Below, piece after piece: positions 53,519-64,000 of a stretch of DNA of 64,000 nt (its first letter is position 1; every line of letters begins with the position of its first letter). The notes under the pieces were generated by a model. The model saw nothing but the letters and a program-made list of their open reading frames with translations, was not told where the DNA came from and ran no database searches. Made by a program: the position numbers and the translations under genes. This DNA is from Isoetes taiwanensis (lineage: Eukaryota; Streptophyta; Lycopodiopsida; Isoetales; Isoetaceae). The DNA lies in NCBI GenBank assembly GCA_021234155.1, contig JAJEKV010000143.1, positions 1,482,650 through 1,546,649 on the forward strand, given 5' to 3'.

Positions 53519-56500
53519 AGGAAGGAAGGAAGGAAGTTTATTTTAACGTCCACGGAGGCCAGAGGCCTATGAGACTATTACATGCAGAGAGAACAGCAAA
53601 AAGCCAAAAACCCCAACACCAAAACAAACAATGTAATCAGACAAAGAGAACCCTACTACCGGATGAAAAAACCCCCACTTGGGAGGAAAAACCCTAGCAA
53701 AAGGGCTCTCAAATACCATGCCCCGTAAGAGCAAGTCCGACGGCCGAAATCTGCAGGATGTAAGCTCCCACCCGCTACCATAGGTGATGCAAGTAACTCC
53801 ATGTAGTGGTGTGTCGAGCATCTAAGATCGGTGTGCCGCCGGACTGGGCATATCTTTGGGCACCGAGGGCATGGTGCTCATCCTCTATCACGCATCTCAC
53901 AACACCGACATATCCTTTCCTCCCCGGGATCCCGTGCCCGCCATTCACCCCCCCAAATGACCTGCTTCAATTCGGGAGGTAATGGGAACCCGCCCTTATG
54001 GCAGCAATAGCTCTCCGCTTCTTCACCGAGATGTGTGCTTTCAAGTACCGATGGGGTCCATGCTCAAGGCGGGGATTAATCTGGAAGCGTGATAGTGCTC
54101 GCCTCTTGGGCTTTGCAAGAGTAGAGGCATCCCACGTGGAGGCAGATAGCCCGCATCCAATTGCCCATTCTCACGATCGGGACTTGCCAAAGGCCACCAT
54201 CCGTTGGTAATCCATAGACCACCTCCTAAACCATCCCTTACGATTGCTTTCGTGCCATACCCTCTTCACGGGGGGGGCCCTCCGTTAACAACACAAAATT
54301 GGGGGGCAAGCGATGCTCATCCATCCCATCCACCTTATGGAAGCAAGTAAGATGCTGCACAGATAGCGTATCTTTGTAAAGGCGAACCCCGTCTCATACA
54401 ACAAAATCTCGATACGATACGGTGTCCTTCACTCCCAAGCTATATGTCAAGAAAGCTTTCGCACCCTTTCCAACCTATCCCATGTATTTTGCTAACTGCT
54501 GGGCCCCAAACCTCCACCCCATATAGCAAAGACTGCCTCGACCAAAGCTCTAAAACAGTGTGCTCTCCTCGCCCAATCACAGAGATCTATCCTAAGAACA
54601 CGCAGCGTTTTGCCTTCGCATATAAAGCCTTCCCAACAAGCGGCTCTCCTCTCCACACACACTCATCCCACGGATGTTAGTAGTGAAATCAATTCCGGAT
54701 ACTTGAAGCTCCGCACCATCTCCACTTCCCGTCCCCCGTAATATAACTTTCGGGATAGGGTGTTGCGCGGGACAGATCGCGAGAAGCTTAGTTTTGTGCA
54801 AGTTCACTGCCATTCCCGTTGCCCCACGTAACCCACCGGGGCATCCAAATGCTTCTTTATACTGCTGGTCGTGTGGGCTAGCAAAGCTACATCATCCGCA
54901 TATAGTAATCGCCCACGAGGTCGCATCGGATAATTGCACCCCTCCCCCCATGGTGCCGCATCCACGTCTCCAAGCTATCAATGTACAACCCAAAAAGCGT
55001 TGGAGACAACGGCAGCCCCTCTTAACTCCCATAGTGCTAGCTACCCACCGATCTTCATAAGGCGGTAGCGAAGATAAATCCCATCATAAAGCCGGTGCAC
55101 CACATTCCGCAACTCCCCGTGGAACTTCGCAATTCTTGCAACCTCTCGCCCAAAGATGTCTCGGGGACGGTATCATATGCGGTCTTAAAATCTACAAAGC
55201 AAAGAATACAAGTCCTCGGCAATTGACGGCTTGCCTCCATCAACACTCTCAAAGTGAAGATATGGCCTGGCCGTGGAGTGAGGTGGGCAAAAGCCCCACC
55301 GCCAATTGCCCGCGACCCCCCGCCTCCTCGGCCCACTTAGTGAGTTTCTTCTCCACCACCCCCCGCCATGAGCTTTGCAAACAAATGAAGCTTACCATAA
55401 TCATCCGTAATTTCAGCCCGGCCATCCAGATATTACCAGGCTTTATGAACGGGAACAACCTTACTAACCATCCACTCCCGGGAGGCCCCCGTGAGTTCGG
55501 TTAATGATCACCGCCGGGGCCCTACCACAGTGGGCCACCCCACTTCAACAAATTGACTCGGCTGCACCCCTATAAATCCTTTGCCTTGCCATTAAGCGGA
55601 TGCGAGAGACCTGGCTGACATCCTCCCGCGTGAGCTGCAGCACCTCTCCTACGATCTGGGACCACGGCATTAGCTCACGGGGTCATATAACTCCCCGAAG
55701 CGGTGCATCCATTGCTCCACACTTACATTACCACCACCGGCGCTTCTTGTATAACACCTTACGCCAAAAGCTTTTGGCTCTCACGCCATAAGCATGTCAA
55801 ACGAAGCTCCTGGTTTCTGCCATGTATCTCCTCTTCTTGGCTTTTAGGAAGAGCTTATAGTCTTGCGGGGCTGTGGCGCAAGAATTGTGGATCTATGACC
55901 AAGCGCGGCTGGCTCTTTAGAGCCTTGCAATCAGCATCAAACCCGCGGGTTCTCGGAAAATGTGCGGTGTCCCTCCTTGGAGGGCCCTTCCACCGCAAAG
56001 GAAGCCTCGGCTGGTTGCAAGCGGCGCCCTCACCGACCATGCACACCCTGCCTTGCGGTGTGTAGAAGCTATCAAACCCCCTGTAACTCCCGCACCAACA
56101 CAGATTCATACCATCCCTCGCTTCGATGGCGTGGGATGTCACGGTAACCCTCCATGCCCCTTTGTGGTGTCTCCACTATTGAGTGCTCCCAATTGGGCCG
56201 CGGACATAAAGCGGGTAGTGATCCGACAAAGCCTCCTCATCCCCCATTGCTTGTGCCAATGGAGAAGTGTGTAACCATGTCAAGTGTTTTTCTACAGGGG
56301 GCGAGAAGGTAATCCAACACACTAGCTCCCCATCCCGCCTATCACTCCCGCAAGTAACACCCCCTCGAGTGTGGCCATGTTGCATACCATTACAAATTAC
56401 CATGTCAAAAACCTGGCGAGCCGGACCCGCCACCCAAATGGTCTAGCCACCATATCACGGAGTGCCGTGTGTCTTTGAATAGCCCGGTTGTCTCAAAACC

Positions 56501-56660
56501 AAAGCGGATCAACATTATCGTCACCTTGAAGGTCACCGACCGCAATCTAGCGCCGTCTGAGCATTGAAATCTCCAAGCAAAAACACACTCCCTGGCGTCT
56601 ATAGCGGTCTATGTCATCATACTGATCCCTATATCTGACATCCGGACATCGTGTCTGCAG
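53519..56660 (-). pseudogene. Second LINE, ORF2 remnant with (TTCC)n tail
   Basis: On the minus strand: endonuclease end (56176-56433) with VICNGMQHGHTRGG and EALSDHYPLYV; RT palm RTCILCFVDFKTAYDTV (55055-55336); a YADD box near 54,895 (reads GRLLYADDV); thumb MAVNLHKTKLLAI (54592-54813); and a degraded C-terminal zinc region near 53.9 kb. Many frameshifts. It is more GC-rich than its surroundings. It ends in a GGAA repeat (TTCC on its own strand) at 53,515-53,536, which fits a simple-repeat 3' tail. Confidence 0.75.
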
Positions 56661-56733
56661 CTAAGAATGCAAACGGAGACACAGATTGTGGAATTACATG
56701 TGAGATTAACGGTGAAGATAAGGACATGAATAT

Positions 56734-57024
56734 ATGGTCTCCACAATGGAAGCTAAAATAGCAGAAAGTTCAAATGAAACATCGACAGGTGCTCTCAATT
56801 CTTTGGATGTCAATATGGATATCTCTGACACAAATAATGAGACTAATGGTATTAATAAAGGAAATTGTGCTTTAGAGAATAATAATGTTTGTTGTCAATC
56901 TAAATATTGGGTTTGCTCTCATCAATTAGACCCAGACTCTGATAATTCTGATAATTCCTCTGATAAAGAGAATGATCCAGTGACTCAATCTTGGGATGAT
57001 GATCAATTCTTATCCTTTCCTTAA
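56734..57024 (+). pseudogene. Continuation of the interrupted LINE ORF1
   Basis: 96 codons of Asn/Asp/Ser-rich polar sequence (ISDTNNETNGINKGN, then DPDSDNSDNSSDKENDPVTQ) match the composition of the ORF1 tail before the nested LINE, and end at a stop at 57,024. Assignment rests on composition and position. Confidence 0.45.
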
Positions 57025-57173
57025 GACTGCCTCTTCTAAACTAAGGATAGATTCCAAGCTGTCTAAAGATTGCAAAAGCCTTACACAACACAATAGCAAC
57101 AGCAATTAACACATCAATTACACTTACACAACAGCAATTACACAACAACAATTACTACATGAATAAATAGATG

Positions 57174-57219
57174 AAGATGAAAATGAAAATGAAAATGAAA
57201 ATGAAAATGAAAATGAAAG
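57174..57219. repeat. (GAAAAT)n microsatellite
   Basis: About seven hexamer units. Confidence 0.9.
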
Positions 57220-57432
57220 ACAGGTTGAATATGGAAAACCTTTATTCTCTTATATAACAGAATCAACTGCTCATCCTACAGTGAATGCAAAAAAAAAAAA
57301 AATCAACAATATTCAATGTCTTAAGCAATACTAAGCTGTGGCCTTAGCTAGCACATCCCAAACTGACTTTCCAAGCTTTGTAGGGGCATCAATCACTTGC
57401 TTAGCATTAGGCTCACTTAAAAATTGGGGGCT

Positions 57433-57735
57433 TTAATCTGCATTTTCTTCAGAAAGCATTTTGATAGTTGTGGTGTCATGAATAAGACTGCTTGCTACTT
57501 CTTTCACCTTGCTTCTTGTTCTCTTTCTAATACCTTGAACAACTTCTTTGCATTCCTCCACCTTTCTCCTTTTTGTTCTTCTCCTAGAGTTTTCATCTAT
57601 ATGTATATTGGAAATGCCATCTGCAAAGATGAAGTCAAGTAAAAACCTCTTACTTCTTTGTCGTGACAATTCATGTAGCTTTTCCAACAGAGTGTTTCCA
57701 ACTTCTCTTGAAGATGCTCCTTTGCACAGTGCCAT
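57433..57735 (-). CDS. Unrecognised basic ORF (100 aa)
   Basis: Open frame starting MALCKGASSREVGNTLLEKL, with RKRTRSKVKEVASSLIHDTT and a basic SRRRTKRRKVEE cluster that could be a nuclear localisation signal. Predicted mostly helical. No family recognised and the upstream extent is unclear; it may be a fragment of a transposon protein or a small host exon. Confidence 0.3.
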   Translation of the reverse strand: MALCKGASSREVGNTLLEKLHELSRQRSKRFLLDFIFADGISNIHIDENSRRRTKRRKVEECKEVVQGIRKRTRSKVKEVASSLIHDTTTIKMLSEENAD

Positions 57736-57839
57736 TTTATCTTTTTCTTGTTCAGCTTCCTTGTCCTTATAAATCCCAATCTCGCTATGTGATATTATTT
57801 TCCAACTAATATTCTTCCTCGTAGGGCTTCACTATTGAA

Positions 57840-58960
57840 TTGCACAGGCCTTTGATGCTGTGAAAATCATCCTCGTTCCATACCTCCATCATCAACCGTC
57901 TTCCATTGATCTGAGCTTTTGCACGCAGGGGAAAAAAGGGACAAGACAAAGAGAAGGGTGTGACAGGTTTCGACATCCGCAATTTTCAGCACTTAAAGTG
58001 CTCAAACGCTTCATCAAAAAGTGTACTCCACTAGCAATTCTACACCTCAATTTGTATACGTAATAACTGATTTTGTAACAACAAAGGCTTGTTTAAGAAT
58101 ATAATTTATGCAAATATGGAATTTGTAATGACAAGCAATAGAAACATAAGTAAAAATAAAATTTTATTTCAAACATTACATAAAACATTCAATTAGAACA
58201 GGTAAAGAAATCATGACTTTTATTCAAAGATATTCCCGACTTTTGAAACATAAATGACATAAGAATATAAAGATATTTCAACTTATTTTACTCTTTCAAC
58301 CACTAAGACTACATGGCTCTACTTGACATGTCCTTTTACATTACAAAAGATATAGCAAAAATCCAATGTCATGTTTAACTTCTACAAGGTTTTTCAAGCA
58401 CATTTGCATCAGCTGAAGTTTCTAAAACTTCTCAAATCAAATCCAAAGCTATAGTATGACAATCATAATTTATGCAAGACTCCTTTACTGTCTATTTTGC
58501 ACAAATGGAACTTGGCTAGACCCCAATTAATAATAATTGGACAACGAGCACTCTGACTTCCAACATGAACGATGCTTAGTTCTATTTATTAACTCCACTA
58601 AGAGGCAACTTGTTAAAGAAGCAAGTAGCTGAGAAAAGGTTTAGCTCATTCAAGGAGATACTCTCGTAAAGCTAAACATTTCTACTCTAGATATGTAGCA
58701 AGAACGGGTTTCATCTTTGCATAAAATTGAAAAGAATGAAATGCAAGGACATCTTCGAACTTGATCATCCAATACATGAGAAAGATGAATAGTAGTTTCT
58801 TCGAGAGTGTGCTCTCAACAAGTTTTTTGCGCAAGTTAGTTGCAGTATGTTAGTGTCGACATACGAGAGAGCTACGACCATGGAAGTAATTTTTCTTGCA
58901 ATATTAGTTGTTCGTGATGGATCGGTCGGAAAAAGGGAGGAGGAGGTCATTCGAGATCCA
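57840..58960. other. No gene recognised
   Basis: AT-rich intergenic sequence with no supportable feature. Confidence 0.4.
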
Positions 58961-58984
58961 ATGGCAAATTACCTGAGGCAGTAG

Positions 58985-59095
58985 CTGGTTACAGGGAATA
59001 TCTGGACATACATATAATGGCATATACCCGAAATATGCGGGCTGGTTATAGAGAATATCTGGATATATAATAGCATATACCCGAAATATACCCAC
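58985..59095. repeat. Two-copy tandem duplication
   Basis: GCTGGTTACAGGGAATATCT through ATACCCGAAATAT is repeated almost at once as GCTGGTTATAGAGAATATCT through ATACCCGAAATAT, a unit of about 55 bp. Confidence 0.85.
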
Positions 59096-59099
59096 CCAC

Positions 59100-59640
59100 T
59101 AACAGGAGCGAGGTTTGCCCTTTCGCCAGAACCTCCACTATGCCCGCCCCTCGCCATCCCCTCGTTTCGCGGCCGGATTATGACCAGGTAGAGGACTACG
59201 CGAGATGCTCATGGGCGCCACCCGGCAATTCTGCCGAGCCCCCACACTAGAAGCGTGAGACAGACGGTTAGGCCGAGCTATTGCGGGATCACGGCGCCGG
59301 TGTTTTTGGAGACCCCCTCCCCAGCGTAGCCGCTCAGGGACATCAACCTTTCAGCGTAACCGGGTGGTTTGATGCGGAGTGTAAAAGAATGCAAAGCGTC
59401 AGCTGCTGTCACGATTCGGATCCGGTGCCCGCTTAGAGGCCACCACGATGCAGCCCATCGGAAGAAGGAGACAAAGCGCGGTACCTTGCCCGGAACACCG
59501 AGGAGGAGATGTTGGCTGCTTTGGATACTCATCCTCGAACCTTTTTAGCACGAGTGCTTTGAAGGCAGCCCGGCCTACGCTGGGACATCACACACAGGCG
59601 TGGGGCGTGCTTTCGGCGACTCTATGACCAAACACTGAAC
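59100..59640. other. GC-rich stretch without recognised gene
   Basis: Clearly more GC-rich than its surroundings. An 84-codon minus-strand ORF (59278-59532) has no recognised domain. It may be retroelement debris next to the RT fragment. Confidence 0.35.
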
Positions 59641-60480
59641 ACTCAAATGGATGAAGGTGTTTGCCACTCCAGAACAGTACTGACCTTTCCAAGGTCTATA
59701 GAGGCTCCATATGGTGTGATATGATAGCCAAGGAACTCCACATTATTTTGCTCGAACTGACACTTTTCAAGTTTGGCATATAACCCGTGCTCCACCCTTA
59801 AAGGACACATCGAACATGCCTCTCATGTTCTTGAGAATCTTATAGAATAAATAAGAATATCATCCAAATAGATGATAATAAAAGTATCTAAGAACTCTCG
59901 GAAGACATCATTGGCCATATGCTAGAATACTATTGGAGCAATTGGTAAGCCCAAACAGTATAACTGTGTACTCAAAATGGCCATATCGAGTACGAAAAGT
60001 TGTTCTCCACTCATCACCTTCTCGGATCCGGATAAGATTATAGGCACTCTGCTGTGAGATCAATCTTACATAAAATAATGCGCACCTTGAAATCGCTTCA
60101 ACAACTCTAGGATAAGAGCAAGTGGATCTTGATTTGACACTGTGATTTTATTGAGGCCACAATAATCAATGACCAAACGCAGAGAATCATCCTTCTTTTT
60201 GGCGAAAAAGATAGGCGATCCAGCAGGGGACTGAGAATGTCAAATGAAATTAGTGGCTAGATTCTCTTCAATATAATCCTGCAAAACCTTCAACTTCGGC
60301 CGGGAGATAGACCATATATTGGACCATATGGCGGCATTGTCTCGAGCTGCAAATCAATAAGACAATCATATGGGCGATGCTTTGGAAGTTTGTTGGCCTT
60401 GACTTTGTCAAAAACATCGAGAGAAGTTGCCATATTTATCCAGGGAAAATTAGAGGCGGAACTTCACCGGTCTTGAAACT
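59640..60480 (-). pseudogene. Ty3/gypsy reverse transcriptase fragment
   Basis: Minus-strand frames read [20 protein letters not shown] and [11 protein letters not shown] (fingers), GLPIAPIVF-type and [25 protein letters not shown], with the catalytic YLDD near 59,860. This matches the corresponding part of the 13-kb element in order, but the sequence differs strongly, so it is another lineage. Stops and small indels make it non-functional. Confidence 0.8.
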
Positions 60481-60796
60481 AGGCGATGGATGAATCTGAA
60501 TTGCAAATACCTAATAGATCTCGCTTCCAGTTTAATAAACTCATGAAGTGAAATCTTGAGATCTGGCCGAGGCGTGAGGAAGCCTCTACAAGCGAGGGCG
60601 GGAGGCGAGCACAGGGAACATGAGCAAGAGCCACTACAAGAGGATAGCCATTTTTCATCACTTTAATATCACCTAAATTTTCAAAAAGTACCAAATGATA
60701 TAAATAATGATATTCAAGCGTGTATGGTGACACTACTAATGACAAAATTCTAGCATATACGGCATCATCGGCATGCGTCATAAATATGGTCAACAA

Positions 60797-61250
60797 TTAT
60801 ATACGGTGCTAATTCTTGATAGTATATGTGTTATTAATAGCATCATGATTAATATCACACATTGCATTAGCGTTACTATCATTTTATTACTTTCGAATGA
60901 TGTTAAATATAAGTGTTCTACTTGTGCGGTTAATCACCCATAGCTTCATCTATCGGTGCTAGCATATGGCGCTATATGTGTTAATAATAGCATCATGGAT
61001 AATATCATGACTTGCGGCACTCTTACTATCAAAGTTACCATCATTTATTACTTTCGAATGATGTTAATGACAATACAAGAGTGATATATTATGCCAATTC
61101 AATTATCACCCATAGCTTCATCTATAGTTTCACTTATTGACAATATTATATTAGTGCTAGCATATGGCGCTATATGTGATGATAATAGCATCATAGATAA
61201 TATCACAACTTCCATCACTCTTACTATCAATGCTCGTTGTTATTTGATAA
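60797..61250. repeat. Long tandem repeats, three units
   Basis: Units starting near 60,797, 60,955 and 61,153 share GTGCTAGCATATGGCGCTAT, then ATAATAGCATCATRGATAAT, then CACTCTTACTATCA. The first spacing is 158 bp and the second 198 bp. They lie beside a CACTA fragment and could be its subterminal repeats. Confidence 0.75.
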
Positions 61251-61349
61251 TAGTAGTACAAGTGTTAATGTTCATGACAATTCTAATATCATTCATAATG
61301 GCACTACCTTTTTCACACTTGCATACACAAAGTATACAAAATGATAATA

Positions 61350-62110
61350 TTAGAACAAGAAAGAAAAAATTCTATTAATTACCACTTCATCTCTTATATC
61401 ATGTGCAATATCCTCTAATTCATCATCACCAAGCTGTAGATGAAGTAAATGTGAGGCCTCGTTACCAATCTCTTCATTATCTTCAACATCATAATCTAAG
61501 ATATTATTTGGTGACTCTGTTGGTGGACAAACCAAATTTTCACCTAAATTGCTGCGATCGTCACTCGAATCACGATCCTCTACCTGATCATCTACCATAT
61601 GATTGATATCATCTTGCACATCTTGTATAACATCAATTCCCTCAAGTAAAAGAGTTGGACTAGTCTCAGAAGATGTCAAGTCCACACGCAAAGTAGAAGG
61701 ATCAATCATGCGACAAGATCTAGGTGTTGCATGAACCACAATCCACCAATTAGTATCACTCTTATTTTTATGGAAGAAAACCTGCTCAACTTGTTTAGGA
61801 TAAACAAATGGCTCATCCATTTCTCTTAAAATTTTAGTAGAATCAACCTCATAAAAACCTGATGGATGTTGTCTCATTGTGCAGTGTCTCCCTCGATAAC
61901 ATGCTTTGAACCACTTTACCTTTAACAGATTGACTTTAAAGGAGCAAAAATCCACTTCAATAATATCTTTCATTTTGGCGATTATAATTGAGATCATTTT
62001 CTCTTTGGTTGTTGTCTCTAGGGCAGCTTGAGATTTTTGCTCAAAGCATGCTGCAATACCACTATCAAATGTGATCTACTTGATCAGTGTGCATGACTCA
62101 AAAATGTTGC
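61350..62110 (-). pseudogene. CACTA (En/Spm) element fragment with DUF4216-like domain
   Basis: The 215-aa frame (61350-61997) starts MISIIIAKMKDIIEVDFCSF and contains VKWFKACYRGRHC, DEPFVYPKQVEQVFFHKN and WWIVVHATPRS. This order is typical of the DUF4216 region that follows the TNP2 transposase in plant CACTA elements. An acidic tail follows. Upstream, another frame reads GIAACFEQKSQAALETTTKE, the preceding part of the same protein. The transposase core is absent, so this is a remnant. Confidence 0.65.
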
Positions 62111-62114
62111 CCAT

Positions 62115-63595
62115 ATGCCCACATCGATGTGTAGAATCTTGCCTACAAAAGTTAGAAATTTAGAAAAATCAATAATATTTGAATGGCAAAATGTACTAAC
62201 AACATTGTTTTTTAAAGAATGGAGTAAAAGTGCAACATACCTCCAATTTGCAAATTCTGGCATGCCTTGGACTCTCTAAGTTACTGGTTGCCCTGTAACA
62301 TGCTTCTTACTTACCTCTGGAAAAAGGGCAAAAAAATATATTTACTTGGCTATAGCTCGAACTCATATTTCTTGAAGATCTGCGATTGTTTAGACAAGAA
62401 AAAGGGACACGGGAAGATCCATCTCGGTCCTACTAATTCAAATAATTTAAACCCATCTATGTCGGGCGATAAACATTTAGCTGGCATGTAAACCCATCCC
62501 AGCTGGGAATTGCTCCTTCCTTGGTTCAGAATTCACATTTAGCTACCTGTCCATCCCACTGTTTATAAAATTAAGCAAAACAATGACCCATTTTGATGAT
62601 TTGGGCTACATTTACTAAATGCCTCTAATTACATTTTGTGCTTGTTTACATCTATGACAAGGCATTCCACACAAAGGCAAGCTCTGGATCAATGATTTTA
62701 GCTCAATCGTTATTGGCCCGAGCGGCTTTAGAATAATTCTAATCGTTACTTAGAATCATTATTTAGAGCAGCTTTGATTTATAATTTTTTTTTTTTTTAA
62801 GTTTGATATTGGCGGGAGGTTTTAATCTTATGAGGGGCTTGTTTTGAGCTGCGACTTGGAGCACAAAGCGAGGTTAGAAAAATTTCTCCATCTTGTCCAT
62901 TATAGCTATTTTTGGATGCAATTAGGAGATAAATAATTGCATATAATTCCCTGAATTAACAATTCCAATGAATAAATTTTGAATTCTTTTCATCTTGAAT
63001 GCTTGAAAGCTGAAGCGCATTTATCAATTAGGCGGATCATCAATCCTCTTTGAAGTTTTATTTCCATTGAAAAATATTAAAGCGGCTTGGGTTTTGGGTG
63101 ACCAAATCGAACTTCACATATAGCGATGTTTAAATATTAATGCAAAAGAACTTCGAAGTGCAATTTTATTGCATCTCTACTTCTTCTCATATGAAAATGG
63201 TCTGGAAAGAAGAAAAAGCTGAAGCTGTTCTCTAGCAAAATAAAAAGGTCAGGACATATTAAGCTTAGGTCGCGACCAAAAGGCATGGAAATAGGCCTTC
63301 TATATCCACTCAAATAGATGCTACGTGAAGGCGATTTTTGAAACCTGTCACAAACGAAATGTGAACTGCCAGGCTTAAGGACGACCACGGATCCATCTCT
63401 TTAATGGGAATATTGCTTGGAAGACAAGAGCAATCGGGGAGCATTGGCGGAAGTGTAGCATGGTCAGAAAAGAAGATTTTGAGGATCATAATGGCCATGA
63501 CATACCATTGTAAGTATTTGAGGCATGATGTATATATCAATGATATCTGGTTTATACTTTAGGGCGTTAGTAACATCCCTTGAATTCTTACGTCG
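62115..63595. other. No gene recognised
   Basis: AT-rich intergenic DNA with a T run at about 62,788-62,799. Short ORFs only. Confidence 0.4.
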
Positions 63596-63624
63596 AGTGC
63601 TATCACCGAATGGAAGCGAAACTA

Positions 63625-63684
63625 TGGGATCTAAGAAAAGTCCAAAATCTACTTCTTCGTCTCAAATACTCCAACTAATCTTGG
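63625..63684 (+). CDS. Possible first exon of an unidentified gene
   Basis: An ATG gives MGSKKSPKSTSSSQILQLIL and then a good donor, TTG|GTATGTC; a T-rich stretch and an acceptor-like TTGTGTAG follow near 63,758. The product is too short to identify and the gene would continue beyond the window. Could be chance. Confidence 0.2.
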
Positions 63685-64000
63685 TATGTCACAATACAAT
63701 TTTATTTTCTTTATTTACAACTTATCAATTTATGAAGCTTTGTGTTTTGTTGTGTAGATGCTATTTAGGCGATTCTGGTTCTGATATCAAGTTATGTATC
63801 CTTATTGGTTACGAATACAATAAGTACACTGCTTGCCCCGATGTTAGCGACTAGAAAGGCTGAAAGATTATCGAGCTATATATTGGGCGACCATCGGATA
63901 ATGTGATCGGGGTAATTATTTATTATTGAAGATATAATTCAACAAATTACTTCAGTTTTATCAAAAGTTGGTAAAGGAAGTAGTGGATTTGATCTTGTTA

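Overview
The window is nuclear DNA of a land plant. It opens on the last exon of a plant lipoxygenase. A compact FHA-domain gene with an E2F-like upstream site sits near 35 kb. Almost everything else is nested transposable elements: Ty3/gypsy, copia, LINE, pogo, MULE, hAT-like, CACTA, MITE and SINE. Such density suggests a large genome (fern, lycophyte or gymnosperm are possible), but the sequence does not fix the lineage.

Left part (1-10.6 kb): lipoxygenase 3' exon, a Tourist-like MITE (1259-1606), an hAT-like non-autonomous element (2362-4045), decayed antisense LINE pieces, a 370-bp direct repeat and a SINE-like tRNA-derived unit.

Centre of interest (10,607-23,649, minus strand): a 13-kb Ty3/gypsy chromovirus-like element with 1.56-kb LTRs, an initiator-Met PBS and a polypurine tract. 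Its gag-pol (gag, protease, RT, RNase H, integrase, chromodomain) is broken by frameshifts. Between the PBS and gag lie two long intact ORFs. One (20115-21362, 415 aa) is a histone H3-like protein. It starts with the exact H3 tail sequence ARTKQTARK, continues with YRPG, carries about 310 extra residues, and ends in a complete H3 histone fold. The other (18017-19387, 456 aa) is unrecognised. Each ORF has its own TATA box (CTATAAATAGACCC in both) about 100 nt upstream of the ATG. Further upstream each has a pair of 63-bp palindromes; the four copies share length and sequence, and their inner arms vary in a compensatory way. This looks like a retrotransposon carrying two separately promoted accessory genes, one of them a histone H3 variant, together with a chromodomain integrase.

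Middle (23.6-38.2 kb): a PPR pseudogene abutting the 5' LTR, a SINE, a 1.2-kb copia TR-GAG element with LTRs and a near-perfect TSD, possible host exons at 28.9-29.4 kb, a decayed pogo-like transposase split by a LINE fragment, a MULE MITE with a 9-bp TSD, and the FHA gene.

Right part (38.2-64 kb): a pogo-like transposon bounded by 21-bp TIRs and TA duplications (38,195-50,546). It has swollen to 12.35 kb because two 4.3-kb TIR elements inserted in it, one of them inside the transposase gene. Both inserts begin CATTAG and carry related GGTGCGAA-type palindromic repeats. Beyond it are a LINE ORF1 split by a second, opposite LINE with a (TTCC)n tail, a Ty3/gypsy RT fragment, and a CACTA DUF4216 fragment next to long tandem repeats.
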